Source: Peptococcaceae bacterium SCADC1_2_3
GTDB taxonomy: Bacteria > Bacillota > Desulfotomaculia > Desulfotomaculales > Nap2-2B
Reading direction: 5' to 3'
DNA length: 48,914 bases
NCBI GenBank assembly: GCA_000681355.2
Contig: JJNX02000008.1
Location: 1-48,914, forward strand
Part shown: piece after piece, positions 26,921-36,363 of the stretch
Layout of the letters: each line of letters opens with the position of its first letter
Numbering within the stretch: the stretch's first letter is position 1
Made by a program: the position numbers and the translations under genes
Notes under the pieces: generated by a model
Told to the model about the DNA's origin: nothing
The model's database searches: none
What the model saw: the letters and a program-made list of their open reading frames with translations, nothing else

Positions 26921-28729
26921 TTATTTTTCTTCTATCTTCAAAACCGCCATAAAAGCCTCCTGCGGAATTTCAATGTTACCTAGTTGCTTCATCCTTTTTT
27001 TACCTTCCTTTTGTTTTTCCAGCAGTTTCCGCTTCCGGGTAATATCGCCACCATAACATTTGGCCAAAACATCTTTTCTTTTAGCCTTAATAGTTTCCCG
27101 GGCAATTATTTTACTTCCGATAGAGGCCTGAACAGGAATGTCAAAAAGCTGTCGCGGAATAAGACTCCGTAGTTTTTCTACTAACTGGCGCCCTCTAAAA
27201 TAAGCTTTATCTTTATGGACAATATAGCTTAAAGCATCAACAGGCTCATTGTTTATTAAAATGTTTAGTTTAACCAGGTAACTTTCTTCATAACCGGTTA
27301 ATTCATAATCTAAAGAGGCATAACCTTTAGTACGGGATTTAAGCTGATCAAAAAAATCATAAATAATTTCACTTAAAGGCATTTTATAGCTAAGCATCGG
27401 GCGTTTATTTCCTAAATGTTCCATATTCTTAAATTCTCCCCGCCGTTCTTGACAAAGTTCCATTACGGTTCCTATAAATTCTTGCGGGACTAAAATAGTT
27501 GCCAGGACATAAGGTTCTTCTAGTTTAATGTATTTACCGGGGGGAGGTAGTTTAGCCGGGTTTTCAATACAATACTCCTGACCGGAATTAACCGTTACGC
27601 GGTAAACTACACTTGGCGCCGTAGTAATTAAGTTTAATTTATATTCCCGCTCTAATCTTTCCTGAATAATTTCCTTGTGCAATAAGCCTAAAAAACCACA
27701 CCGGAAACCAAAACCGAGGGCTTCAGATGTTTCTGCCTCAAAAACCATTGAAGCATCATTTAGATGCAGTTTTTCCAAGGCGTTTTTTAAATCCGCGTAA
27801 TCACCGGCGTCTGCCGGATAAAGACCGCAATAAACCATGGGAGTGACTTTACGGTAACCGATTAAAGGATGCGGAGCCGGATTAATAACGGTGGTAATCG
27901 TATCCCCCACCTGTGTCTCTCCTATGTTTTTAATTCCGGCAGCCATAAATCCTACCTCTCCGGCGCTTAGTTTTTGCCCAATCTGCATGGTTGGACGAAA
28001 CACACCTACCTCAGCGACTTCATGCTCTACTTGACTTGATATCATCTTAATTCGTTGACCCTTTTCAAGATAGCCATCAACAACCCGCACATAAAGAACA
28101 ACCCCTTTATAGGAATCATAATGCGAATCGAAAACGAGAGCTTTTAAGGAACCTCCAATATTTCCTTTCGGAGGGGGAATTTTTTTTACAATTTGTTCTA
28201 AAACTTCTTCGGTCCCGGTGCCTAATTTAGCCGAAACCAATACTGCTTCTGCAGCATCCAGCCCTATAATTTCTTCAATTTCTTCTTTCACCTTTATGGG
28301 GTCAGCATTAGGTAAATCAATTTTATTAATTACCGGAATAATGGTTAAGTTGTTTTCAAGCGCCAGGTATGTATTGGCTAGTGTTTGGGCCTCAATACCC
28401 TGGACCGCATCTATAACCAAAAGGGCTCCTTCGCAAGCAACCAGGCTACGGGATACTTCATAGGCAAAGTCTACGTGACCCGGAGTATCAATAAGGTTTA
28501 ACCGGTAGGTATGACCGTCTCTGGCCTGGTAAGTCAGGCGTACTGCTTTGGCCTTAATGGTAATTCCCCGTTCACGTTCTAAGTCCATCTGGTCAAGAAC
28601 CTGATCGGTCATTTCCCTTTCGGATAAGGCACCGGTATGTTCTAATAATCTATCCGCTAAAGTTGATTTTCCGTGATCAATATGGGCAATAATGCAAAAA
28701 TTACGAATGTTCTTTTGCTCGTCCAACAT
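26921..28729 (-). CDS. lepA: Elongation factor 4 (LepA), ribosomal back-translocase
   Basis: 602 residues, normal length. The G domain has G1 [10 protein letters not shown]3 DTPGH and G4 NKIDLP, followed by domains II, III, V and the LepA-specific C-terminal domain ([20 protein letters not shown]). EF4 acts on stalled or mis-translocated ribosomes and in 30S biogenesis. AAAGGGGAAA precedes the ATG, and a good promoter is seen at 28774-28802. The gene is followed by hemW after 110 bases. Confidence 0.97.
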   Translation of the reverse strand: MLDEQKNIRNFCIIAHIDHGKSTLADRLLEHTGALSEREMTDQVLDQMDLERERGITIKAKAVRLTYQARDGHTYRLNLIDTPGHVDFAYEVSRSLVACEGALLVIDAVQGIEAQTLANTYLALENNLTIIPVINKIDLPNADPIKVKEEIEEIIGLDAAEAVLVSAKLGTGTEEVLEQIVKKIPPPKGNIGGSLKALVFDSHYDSYKGVVLYVRVVDGYLEKGQRIKMISSQVEHEVAEVGVFRPTMQIGQKLSAGEVGFMAAGIKNIGETQVGDTITTVINPAPHPLIGYRKVTPMVYCGLYPADAGDYADLKNALEKLHLNDASMVFEAETSEALGFGFRCGFLGLLHKEIIQERLEREYKLNLITTAPSVVYRVTVNSGQEYCIENPAKLPPPGKYIKLEEPYVLATILVPQEFIGTVMELCQERRGEFKNMEHLGNKRPMLSYKMPLSEIIYDFFDQLKSRTKGYASLDYELTGYEESYLVKLNILINNEPVDALSYIVHKDKAYFRGRQLVEKLRSLIPRQLFDIPVQASIGSKIIARETIKAKRKDVLAKCYGGDITRKRKLLEKQKEGKKRMKQLGNIEIPQEAFMAVLKIEEK

Positions 28730-28773
28730 TAAAATTTCCCCTTTTAATTTGAACCTTTAGGTTACATTATTAA

Positions 28774-28802
28774 ATTATATCCCAATTAGACCTGCTTAGC
28801 AA
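28774..28802 (-). promoter_or_regulatory. Predicted SigA promoter of lepA-hemW
   Basis: Reverse strand: TTGCTA (28797-28802), 17-base spacer, TATAAT (28774-28779), about 45 bases before the lepA ATG. Confidence 0.6.
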
Positions 28803-28843
28803 CGAGCCCCTACTTTTTTCACCTGGCTTATTACTGTTGATTC

Positions 28844-29076
28844 GTAACTACTCAGGCACAGAGGGGCAAAGGCACAAAGATCCAAAGGGAAATGAAAACA
28901 GGTTGTTTAGGCTGTAGGCTGTTAGTCGCGCATAATTTTCTTCTACAGCCTAACTGCCCACAGGCTATCCACCTTAATAGAACGAATGCTTAGCAGTTTA
29001 ATTAGAAAGTTAAACAGTAAATAGGCAAAAAACTTTGTGCTTATGTGCCTATGAACCTTTGAACCTGAGTAGTTAC
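28844..29076. repeat. Nested inverted repeat (possible non-autonomous element)
   Basis: A perfect 13-bp outer repeat (28844-28856 with 29064-29076) continues as an imperfect repeat of about 45 bases rich in GGCACA/TTTGTGC units. Inside lies a perfect 11-bp repeat (28907-28917 with 28943-28953). There is no coding frame. It occupies most of the 490-base gap between the divergent lepA and deacetylase-family genes. Confidence 0.65.
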
Positions 29077-29119
29077 GTTGATTCTCTCCTTTACGCCAAC
29101 ATACACAAACATATTTTAA

Positions 29120-29166
29120 TTTGACCTTAAAAACAATTTGACCTTAGAAACAAAATACTTTAAAAT
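29120..29166 (+). promoter_or_regulatory. Promoter with tandem 17-bp repeat upstream of the deacetylase-family gene
   Basis: Two adjacent 17-base units (29120-29136 and 29137-29153) differ at one position and share TTTGACCTTA. The second unit holds a TTGACC -35 (29138-29143), which is 17 bases from TAAAAT (29161-29166). The tandem units could be an operator or merely a duplicated -35. Confidence 0.5.
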
Positions 29167-29219
29167 AACTTTAATATGTTTCTTAAAAACAAAAATGCCT
29201 TAAAAAAGGAGGTGCCTTA

Positions 29220-30263
29220 ATGAGCCACACAGGATTTGTTTTTGACCCCCTTTATTTGAAACATAAAGCAGCTATGCACCCTGAATGTCCGGAACGCTTG
29301 GAAAGAATCATGGCCAAAATAAAAGATACAAAAATTTTAGATCATTTGCAAAATATCCCACCCCGGCCGGCTACCGTAGAAGAAATCACTTTGGTTCATG
29401 ACCCCCGTTACATTGAAAAAGTAAAGGAAACATGTGTCCGCGGCGGCGGTTACCTAGACCCTGATACGTATACTTCAAGGCTCTCATATGACGCGGCTCT
29501 TTTAGCTGCGGGAGGAGCTTTAGCGGCAGTTGATGCCGTAATGGCAAGAAATGTTAAACACGTTTTCGCGCTTGTCCGTCCACCGGGACATCATGCTTTA
29601 CCAGAACGGGCCATGGGTTTCTGCCTTTTTAATAACATAGCCATTACCGCCCGTTACCTGGAAAAAAAGTATAACCTTAAAAAAATTTTAATAGTTGATT
29701 GGGACGTTCATCACGGAAACGGAACGGAACATATTTTTTATAAAGAATCAAAAGTACTTTATTTTTCAACCCATCAATCCTGGTTTTATCCAGGTACAGG
29801 ATGGGCTGAGGCTACAGGCCAGGGAGAAGGTGAAGGGTTTACGGTAAACGTTCCCCTTAAAAGCGGGACAGGTGATCAAGAATATGAAACAGTTTTTCAC
29901 CAGATTCTGTATCCTATAGCTATGGCTTATCAGCCAGAATTCATTTTAATTTCGGCCGGCCAGGATGCCCACCATAGTGACCCTATTGGCGGAATGCACT
30001 TAACTACCCACGGTTATGAAAAAATGACGGCTATAGTACAAGAAATTGCGCAAAAGTGTTGTAACGAACGGATAGTTATTTTGCTTGAAGGAGGTTATAA
30101 CTTAGAAGGGCAGGCTCTAAGTGTAGCCGCAGTTTTTAATACTCTGGCCCAATTAAATTTTGATATTCACGAAAAGGCTAACCCTCAGAGTACTGCATCT
30201 CCGGTTTTTATCAATGACCTTAATGAAATAAAAAAAATACAAAGTAAATACTGGAAGCTTTAG
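29220..30263 (+). CDS. Histone deacetylase superfamily hydrolase (AcuC/HDAC-like)
   Basis: 347 residues, zinc-dependent amidohydrolase of the arginase/deacetylase fold. Visible motifs are the N-terminal HPECPERL, RPPGHHALPERAMGFC with the catalytic His pair, the metal-binding DWDVHHGNGTE, and SAGQDAHHSDP with LEGGYN near the end. Bacterial members include AcuC, which deacetylates acetyl-CoA synthetase, and acetylpolyamine amidohydrolases. Neither acuA/acuB nor acs is nearby, so the substrate is open. A strong AAAGGAGGTG precedes the ATG. It stands alone on the + strand between two minus-strand blocks. Confidence 0.93.
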   Translation: MSHTGFVFDPLYLKHKAAMHPECPERLERIMAKIKDTKILDHLQNIPPRPATVEEITLVHDPRYIEKVKETCVRGGGYLDPDTYTSRLSYDAALLAAGGALAAVDAVMARNVKHVFALVRPPGHHALPERAMGFCLFNNIAITARYLEKKYNLKKILIVDWDVHHGNGTEHIFYKESKVLYFSTHQSWFYPGTGWAEATGQGEGEGFTVNVPLKSGTGDQEYETVFHQILYPIAMAYQPEFILISAGQDAHHSDPIGGMHLTTHGYEKMTAIVQEIAQKCCNERIVILLEGGYNLEGQALSVAAVFNTLAQLNFDIHEKANPQSTASPVFINDLNEIKKIQSKYWKL

Positions 30264-30297
30264 AAACTTTATTAAGATGCTTTATTATTAAAAAACC

Positions 30298-30363
30298 ACC
30301 AAAGAACCTGGTAAAAATTTAAGCCAAACAAATTTAGCTTAAATTTTTACCAGGTTCTTTGGT
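30298..30363 (-). terminator. 27-bp perfect hairpin terminator behind meaB
   Basis: Arms 30298-30324 and 30337-30363 are perfectly complementary over 27 bases with a 12-base loop. On the reverse strand it is followed by GG and six U, giving a rho-independent terminator 48 bases behind the meaB stop. It also ends the converging deacetylase-family transcript, although the + side lacks a clean U-run. The stem is much longer than usual terminators. Confidence 0.8.
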
Positions 30364-30411
30364 TACGAGTAAAAATATTTTAATATTTTAATAGAAAAAT
30401 TAAAGTTCGAA

Positions 30412-31419
30412 CTACATAATTTTTCTTTGTGGCGCTCCTTCTACTCCTTCTACTCCTTCTACTCCTTCTACTTTAAAACTTGCCGCTACGTGGGCTAAAA
30501 TATTATTGGCGGCGGTATAAGGATCAATTTTCCGGTTTAAAACTTCCTGTAACAGTTCATTTACTCTTCCCGGAATTTTGACTTGGCGGGAAACAAGCTG
30601 TTGCCACTGGTAGTTTACAATCTCCAAGGTTTCTTCTTTAATACGTTCCTGACGGATTTTTTGAAATACACCGGTAGCTAAAAGATGCTGCCGGTGACTT
30701 TCAATGGCATTTAGTAAGTCTTCTAATCCCATGTTAGTAACTGAAGAAACCTGTACTACCGGTGGCCGCCATTTCGTGGTATCGCAATGTAAATCAAGCA
30801 TAGTTTCTATTTCCGTAGCTACACGATCTGCTCCAGGTAAGTCGCTCTTATTTACCGCAAACACATCAGCTATTTCCATAATTCCAGCTTTAATAGTTTG
30901 GATGGAATCTCCTGCTCCAGGGGTAAGTATTACTACCGTTGTATCAGCTATGTGCATTATATCTATTTCTGCCTGACCAACCCCTACTGTTTCGATAACC
31001 ACCCATTGAAAACCAAAAGCATCCATTGCCTTAGCTACATCTTTAGTGGTATGAGCTAAACCACCTAAGCTGCCCCTAGTTCCCATGCTCCGGATAAATA
31101 CTCCCTTATCCAAAGCGTGGGTTTGCATCCGAATACGATCACCCAATAAAGCCCCTCCGCTAAAAGGGCTGCTCGGATCTACCGCAATAATTCCAATTGT
31201 TTCGTCACGTTTCCTTAAGATTACGGATAAGCGGTCAACAAGGGAACTTTTACCGGCACCTGGTGAACCTGTAATGCCTACAATATATGTTTTCCCCATC
31301 AGGGGATAAAGCTGGGCCATTACCTCATTTCGTCTTGAGTCTTCGTTTTCAATAACTGAAATTAATCTGGCTAAAGCTAGTTGTTCACCGGTGCGAAACC
31401 TATTTACTAAATCGTTCAT
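30412..31419 (-). CDS. meaB: MeaB/ArgK-type G3E GTPase (cobalamin mutase chaperone)
   Basis: 335 residues. The P-loop GSPGAGKSS (about 51-59), the DPSSPFSGGALLGDRIRM signature, the VETVGVGQ motif and NKSD are diagnostic of MeaB. MeaB loads and protects adenosylcobalamin in methylmalonyl-CoA mutase and related mutases. No mutase gene is in the window. AAGGGGTGG precedes the ATG. The C-terminal tail carries four Val-Glu-Gly units encoded by a 9-bp tandem repeat, probably unstructured. It is terminated by a long hairpin. Confidence 0.94.
   Translation of the reverse strand: MNDLVNRFRTGEQLALARLISVIENEDSRRNEVMAQLYPLMGKTYIVGITGSPGAGKSSLVDRLSVILRKRDETIGIIAVDPSSPFSGGALLGDRIRMQTHALDKGVFIRSMGTRGSLGGLAHTTKDVAKAMDAFGFQWVVIETVGVGQAEIDIMHIADTTVVILTPGAGDSIQTIKAGIMEIADVFAVNKSDLPGADRVATEIETMLDLHCDTTKWRPPVVQVSSVTNMGLEDLLNAIESHRQHLLATGVFQKIRQERIKEETLEIVNYQWQQLVSRQVKIPGRVNELLQEVLNRKIDPYTAANNILAHVAASFKVEGVEGVEGVEGAPQRKIM
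30435..30470. repeat. Four exact 9-bp tandem repeats in the 3' end of meaB
   Basis: CTCCTTCTA is repeated four times without change, encoding Val-Glu-Gly repeats on the reverse strand. Because the unit is a multiple of three, copy-number change keeps the reading frame. Confidence 0.9.
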
Positions 31420-31502
31420 TTAATCCACCCCTTATTTTTAATAAAAATAACTATTTTTTATTATTTATTAGGTTTTTATTATTAATTAATTTAATTCATT
31501 AT

Positions 31503-32549
31503 TTATATTTTATCTTTTTTATCCCATTTGTAAAGTAATTCATCTATTTCTTTTTTACGGTCTCGACTCATTAAATTAGATACTGCTTGCCGCGGTGAAA
31601 ATCCCTTAAAAAGCACCTGGTACATTTGTTCCGTAATGGGCATTTCTATATTATACCGGGCGGCCAGGGAATAAGCTGCCCGGGTGGTGCGCACCCCTTC
31701 AACCACCATCTTTATGCTGCTTAACGCTTCCTCCAGAGACTTGCCCCGGCCAATTTCCATGCCCGCTCTAAAATTACGGCTATGCATACTGGTACAGGTA
31801 ACAAATAAATCGCCCACCCCGGTTAACCCGACAAAGGTCAGCGGCTCTGCTCCCAAGAGAGTCCCTAGCCTGGTAATTTCGGCCAACCCTCTGGTCATTA
31901 AGGCTGCTTTTGTGTTATCGCCAAATCCAAGGCCGGCTGCAATACCTGTGCCTAAAGCAATAATATTTTTTAACGCTCCTCCTAATTCTACTCCTAAAAC
32001 GTCAAAATTGGTATAGACCCTAAAAACAGGTGACATAAAAAGTTTTTGGACAAGTTCAGCGTTTTTCTGTTGTATTCCTGCGGCAACCACTGCTGTTGGT
32101 AAACCGCGGCTTACTTCTTCCGCGTGACTGGGACCAGATAAAACTACATACTGGGTTTCTTGGTCTTTACCTATTTCCTCGCCAAAAACCTGCGAAAGCC
32201 TTAACAAAGTATTTTCTTCTAAACCCTTAGCCACATTAACTATCAGTGTCGCCCTAGATAAGAAAGGCATCGCTCGACGCAACGTTTCTCTAAAAGCATG
32301 GGAAGGAACGGCAAAAATAACTACCGTAACTTGAGCCAGCACTTCTTCTAAATATACACTGGCCTGAATATTTTCCGGTATAACTACCCCTGGTAAATAA
32401 TGGACATTTGACCGCCGTAGGTTAATTTCTTCAGCCAAATTAGCCCGTCTTACCCATATCTTTGCCTGACATCCCTGGTTGGCCAGTAGAATAGCCAGCG
32501 CCGTACCCCAACTGCCGGCCCCCAAAATCGCAATTTTTGTATTAACCAT
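31503..32549 (-). CDS. gpsA: Glycerol-3-phosphate dehydrogenase [NAD(P)+]
   Basis: 348 residues. An N-terminal Rossmann fold has [10 protein letters not shown] (9-18). The VNVAKGLE and SGPSHAEEV motifs and the all-helical C-terminal domain with the [20 protein letters not shown] segment hold the catalytic Lys. The enzyme reduces dihydroxyacetone phosphate to sn-glycerol-3-phosphate, the substrate of the PlsX-PlsY acylation pathway. It lies 18 bases behind plsY, so the two steps are probably co-expressed. AAGGGG precedes the ATG. Normal length. Confidence 0.97.
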   Translation of the reverse strand: MVNTKIAILGAGSWGTALAILLANQGCQAKIWVRRANLAEEINLRRSNVHYLPGVVIPENIQASVYLEEVLAQVTVVIFAVPSHAFRETLRRAMPFLSRATLIVNVAKGLEENTLLRLSQVFGEEIGKDQETQYVVLSGPSHAEEVSRGLPTAVVAAGIQQKNAELVQKLFMSPVFRVYTNFDVLGVELGGALKNIIALGTGIAAGLGFGDNTKAALMTRGLAEITRLGTLLGAEPLTFVGLTGVGDLFVTCTSMHSRNFRAGMEIGRGKSLEEALSSIKMVVEGVRTTRAAYSLAARYNIEMPITEQMYQVLFKGFSPRQAVSNLMSRDRKKEIDELLYKWDKKDKI

Positions 32550-32567
32550 AGCTTTTCCCCTTATAAA

Positions 32568-33146
32568 TTAACGCGGCTTAAAAAGACTAATCTTTGGTTC
32601 AATACCGGCCAGCAAACGTTTAATATTAGGAAAATGTTTATAAACAACAATAAAAAACACAAAGATACTAAAACAAATATAAGACCAGGGGCGATGTAAA
32701 AATAACATCCAAAAGGGAATTGAAAATGCGGCGACCATAGAGGCTAACGAAATGTAACGACAGATCCCGGACAGGATCACCCATAAACCTAAAGCCGGTA
32801 AGACGATAATTTTATCCAGGACAAGAAAGACACCTAAAGAGGTGGCAATAATTTTTCCCCCTTTAAAACCTAAAAATAACGGCCAACCATGCCCTACCAC
32901 TACCGCTAATGCCGTAAGCATCGCTACATCGTCTGATCCCCCAAAGTGGCGACCTAGCCAGGCCCCCAGCATCCCCTTACCCGCATCACCAATAAACACA
33001 AGCAACCCCGCCAAAAACCCCAAATTGCGCCAAACATTTGTGGCCCCAATGTTACCACTTCCTTTTGAACGTATATCTACTCCTTGGACGCGTGCGATCA
33101 CATAACCAAAAGGAATAGAGCCAATTAAGTAACTAATAACCACCAA
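32568..33146 (-). CDS. plsY: Acyl-phosphate:glycerol-3-phosphate acyltransferase PlsY
   Basis: Integral membrane acyltransferase that makes lysophosphatidate from acyl-phosphate. Family motifs are SYLIGSIPFG, the RSKGSGNIGATNVWRNLG phosphate-binding loop, and GHGWPLFLGFKGGK. About five membrane helices are visible. The TTG at 33146 is the first canonical start, but AGGA directly abuts it. The frame stays open upstream to a TAA at 33171-33173, adding a hydrophobic MIFTLGTLG-like start if an ATT at 33170 initiates, and AGGGG lies five bases before that ATT. The N-terminal helix is more complete in that case, so the real gene may be 32568-33170. Confidence 0.94.
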   Translation of the reverse strand: MVVISYLIGSIPFGYVIARVQGVDIRSKGSGNIGATNVWRNLGFLAGLLVFIGDAGKGMLGAWLGRHFGGSDDVAMLTALAVVVGHGWPLFLGFKGGKIIATSLGVFLVLDKIIVLPALGLWVILSGICRYISLASMVAAFSIPFWMLFLHRPWSYICFSIFVFFIVVYKHFPNIKRLLAGIEPKISLFKPR

Positions 33147-33211
33147 TCCTAAAGTACCTAAAGTAAAAATTTAAACCCCTGCCTTTTTCCGGATGTTTTT
33201 TGTTAAATAAT

Positions 33212-34564
33212 TCATTTTAATGTTGGTCTTACTTTAAGCGTAACTCTTTTATTGTTTTTACTTCTTTTACGCAAGATAAAACGAAGTGGTGTTCCTTTAA
33301 AACCATAAGCTTGGCGCAATTGATTTTCCAGATAACGTAAATAGGAAAAATGCATTAATTCGGGTTCATTAACAAAAAAAAGGAAAGTGGGTGGTTGCAC
33401 TTTATTTTGCGTGACGTAAAAAATACGCAAGCGTTTTCCCTTATGGGCCGGCGGTAAGTTTAATTGTGTCACCTCTTGAATTAAACTATTTAAAGAACTG
33501 GTAGGAATACGCAAATTGCCTTGGGCAAAAACCTCGTTAACTGTTTCAAACAACAAGTCTATTTGCCAGATTGTTTTAGCCGAAATAAACACTACCGGAG
33601 CATACGACATAAAAGAAAAACTTTGCTTAACCTTTTCGGCAAAAGGTAAAGTATCCTGTTTAATTAAATCCCACTTATTTACTACCAGCACACAAGCCTT
33701 GCCCTGTTTATCAGCATAGCCGGCAATGGTTTTATCCTGTTCCGCAATTTCTTCTAAAGCATCTAAAACTACCAGAACCACGTTGCTACGTTTAATTGCT
33801 TTAAATGACCGCGCCACACTATATTTTTCAATAGGTAAATTAATTTTGCTCCGGCGCCTTATACCGGCGGTATCAACCAGCATATACTGTTGTCCGGCTC
33901 TCGTTAGGTAAGTATCAATAGCATCCCGCGTTGTTCCTGGAATGCTGCTTACCATAACCCGCTCAATCCCCAACAGGGCGTTAACCAAAGAAGATTTGCC
34001 TACGTTGGGTCTTCCTACCACGGCAACTTTTACCGTTAAAGTAGGTTCTTTTTCTTCTTCTGGCAGGTGGGGTAAAGTGGCAACCAATTGGTCTAGTAAA
34101 TCACCTGTATTCAACCCTTCAGCGGCCGAAACCGGAATGGGTTCACCTAAGCCCAACTGAAAAAATTCATATAATCCCGCCTGCTTCTTAAAATCTTCTA
34201 CTTTATTAGCGGCTAATATTACCGTTTTGTTAACCCGCCGTACGACTTGAGCTATTTCAGTGTCCGTTACGGTTAATCCGGCCCGGGCGTCAACCACAAA
34301 AAGAAGAACATCCGCTTCCTTAAGGGCTAACTCTATTTGCTGGCGTACCCCTTCGCTAATTTCACCCGTTCCTTGTACATCTAAACCTCCTGTGTCAACT
34401 AAAATAAATTCTTGCCCGGCCCATTTTACTTCATGACAAAGCCGGTCGCGGGTTATCCCCGGCTGCTTCTCTGTCAGAGCCGCCTGACTACCGGTAAGAC
34501 GGTTAAATAAAGTAGATTTACCTACGTTGGGACGACCAACAATAGCAACTACCGGCTTATCCAT
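33212..34564 (-). CDS. der: Ribosome assembly GTPase Der (EngA)
   Basis: 450 residues with two tandem GTPase domains. The first has GRPNVGKST, DTGGL and NKVE; the second has GRPNVGKSS, DTAGI and NKWD. A C-terminal KH-like domain ends in basic residues. Der is essential for late 50S subunit assembly. It overlaps the upstream radical-SAM gene by 16 bases. It is followed by plsY and gpsA, an order common in Clostridia. Normal length and intact motifs. Confidence 0.97.
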   Translation of the reverse strand: MDKPVVAIVGRPNVGKSTLFNRLTGSQAALTEKQPGITRDRLCHEVKWAGQEFILVDTGGLDVQGTGEISEGVRQQIELALKEADVLLFVVDARAGLTVTDTEIAQVVRRVNKTVILAANKVEDFKKQAGLYEFFQLGLGEPIPVSAAEGLNTGDLLDQLVATLPHLPEEEKEPTLTVKVAVVGRPNVGKSSLVNALLGIERVMVSSIPGTTRDAIDTYLTRAGQQYMLVDTAGIRRRSKINLPIEKYSVARSFKAIKRSNVVLVVLDALEEIAEQDKTIAGYADKQGKACVLVVNKWDLIKQDTLPFAEKVKQSFSFMSYAPVVFISAKTIWQIDLLFETVNEVFAQGNLRIPTSSLNSLIQEVTQLNLPPAHKGKRLRIFYVTQNKVQPPTFLFFVNEPELMHFSYLRYLENQLRQAYGFKGTPLRFILRKRSKNNKRVTLKVRPTLK

Positions 34565-35880
34565 TTAAAATCCTTCCGACAGCATATTTGAACCAACTCA
34601 CGTGCCCCTTTAGCTACCTTAACAGATACTCCCAACCGTTCTTCCATTTCGGTAATTGTAACTTCATCCAAAAAAACAGTTGACTTTTCAAGCAGGGCCG
34701 TGGCGGGTATAATTACTAATTCACCCTTTAGTTTACCCGTTAAAGAACGGCATATATCATCTGTGGTTAATAACCCTGCCACGCTTATTTGCTCCCCAAA
34801 AAAATGATTAGGAATTACCGCTAGATTTATCTTAAGATTTTCCACTTGATTTAGTCTGTTCACTAATGAATTTAAAACCTGCCTTCCTAAAACGCCGGTT
34901 ACTATGGTAACCTGGCGGGGAGAATCTAATTTTTCAGGTATTTTTTGGGCTGCTTTGGCCCCCTCGTTTAAAAAAAGTCGGGTCAGCCCTACTCCATTTT
35001 CAGTTTGCGGATAATCAGCATAATATTTTTCAGCCGGAACGGGCAAGCCGGCTAAAAAATAAAATTCATCGCTGGCGTAAACAAAGGGGTAACCGTAACG
35101 TTTTAAGTAATAGGCCTGCTGTTTTTCCACTTCCCTAATTACTTCTTCCGCTTCCCTAGAGTTAACACACCGCAGCGGGTAAAGACCCTGACGGTAACGC
35201 GTCAAGCCTACGGGTACTATGGCTAAAGAACAAACCACCGGCCACAAACGACCCAGATCTTGAATGGTTCTCTTAAGCTCCTCTTTATCGTTAATCCCCG
35301 GACAAAGCACCACCTGAGTATGCAAGGTAATATTGCCTTTGGCTAAAATAGCAAGCTGTTCCATTATATTGCCTGCCCGCGGATGATTAAGCATTTTTTT
35401 TCGCAAGACAGGGTTGGTTGTATGCACGGAAACATACAAGGGGCTTAAGCGGCGCTGAACAATGCGTTTCATAGCGGCAGACGATAAATTAGTAAGGGTT
35501 ATAAAATTTCCCCTGGCAAAAGAAAGGCGGTAATCATCATCTTTTACGTAAAGACTCTCCCGCATATTTGGGGGCAATTGGTCTATAAAACAAAAAATAC
35601 ATTTATTTTGACAGCCAAAAATGGGGTCAAATCCTGTTACGTCAAAGCTTAAGCCTAAATCTTGCGTTAGGTCTTTTTCAATGTCTAAAAGCCATTCCTC
35701 TCCGTCCGCCTTAACCAGCCTTACCTTGATTTCTTCATCGGCCTCTAAAAACCAGTAATCAAGAATATCTTTTACGGGATAACCGTTAATTTTTATAATT
35801 CTGTCTCCCGGACTGACCCCTAGTTGACTGGCAATGCTGTCCTCAGTCACCTCCTTGATTAAAAGGCCGGTCCGGGACAT
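34549..35880 (-). CDS. PDZ / radical-SAM / DUF512 protein
   Basis: About 443 residues. An N-terminal PDZ-like domain (LGVSPGDRIIKINGYPVKD, about 18-40) precedes a radical-SAM motif with CQNKCIFCFIDQ (Cys-x3-Cys-x2-Cys) and then the DUF512 C-terminal domain. The family is common in anaerobic Firmicutes, usually beside der; its reaction has not been established. The longest frame starts at 35910. The ATG at 35880 is preferred because of a strong GAGGAG ahead of it. An FeS cluster and SAM chemistry are expected; substrate unknown. Confidence 0.92.
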   Translation of the reverse strand: MSRTGLLIKEVTEDSIASQLGVSPGDRIIKINGYPVKDILDYWFLEADEEIKVRLVKADGEEWLLDIEKDLTQDLGLSFDVTGFDPIFGCQNKCIFCFIDQLPPNMRESLYVKDDDYRLSFARGNFITLTNLSSAAMKRIVQRRLSPLYVSVHTTNPVLRKKMLNHPRAGNIMEQLAILAKGNITLHTQVVLCPGINDKEELKRTIQDLGRLWPVVCSLAIVPVGLTRYRQGLYPLRCVNSREAEEVIREVEKQQAYYLKRYGYPFVYASDEFYFLAGLPVPAEKYYADYPQTENGVGLTRLFLNEGAKAAQKIPEKLDSPRQVTIVTGVLGRQVLNSLVNRLNQVENLKINLAVIPNHFFGEQISVAGLLTTDDICRSLTGKLKGELVIIPATALLEKSTVFLDEVTITEMEERLGVSVKVAKGARELVQICCRKDFKWISR

Positions 35881-36091
35881 ATACTTTCTCCTCTCTTGGC
35901 AACTATTCATGACTAGTGTTTGTTAGTATGCTAATACTTATATAGATATAGTAGGATTATAGTACAAGTAATATGTTTTCTATTATAAACATAAGCCGTT
36001 ATTAGTCAAGTTATTTACTCCAGTCCACTTAAAAAAATTTCCTGCAAAGTTCTTAGCGTTCTTTAAATAATTTTACTGGTGATTATTACTA

Positions 36092-36118
36092 AAGACCAAT
36101 GACTTAATTTAATCCCGC
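36092..36118. repeat. 27-bp direct repeat, copy A (upstream flank of sucD)
   Basis: Matches 39085-39111 at 26 of 27 positions, same orientation. Copy B overlaps the last codons and stop of the ABC permease. Copy A lies in the gene-free stretch behind sucD, and directly abuts a decayed transposase-like frame. Confidence 0.85.
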
Positions 36119-36121
36119 TGA

Positions 36122-36265
36122 AAAAAGAACAAAAACTTTGAGCTAAAAACGGCGATGATTTATGAAGGGTGGGAAATCGAGGCGTCTGGGATAAAAAGAA
36201 ATAAGCTTAAAAACTTTAAAAAAACAAGTGGTGATCGCATAAAATGTCAACTACTCTACGAATAA
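36122..36265 (+). pseudogene. Possible ISLre2/UPF0236-type transposase remnant
   Basis: A 47-codon frame between stops reads FELKTAMIYEGWEIEASG and KRNKLKNFKKTSGD. The YEGW and following basic segment resemble the middle part of ISLre2-family (UPF0236) transposases. No other part of such a protein is found around it. This rests on recognition of a short motif only. Confidence 0.35.
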
Positions 36266-36363
36266 GATGACGGAATAAGAAGCGCAAAGTCCGTTCTTAT
36301 GCCGATTCATAAATAATAAAGAAAAAAGTTCCTTATTTGATTTCGGTTTTTTTCCTTCCACAC

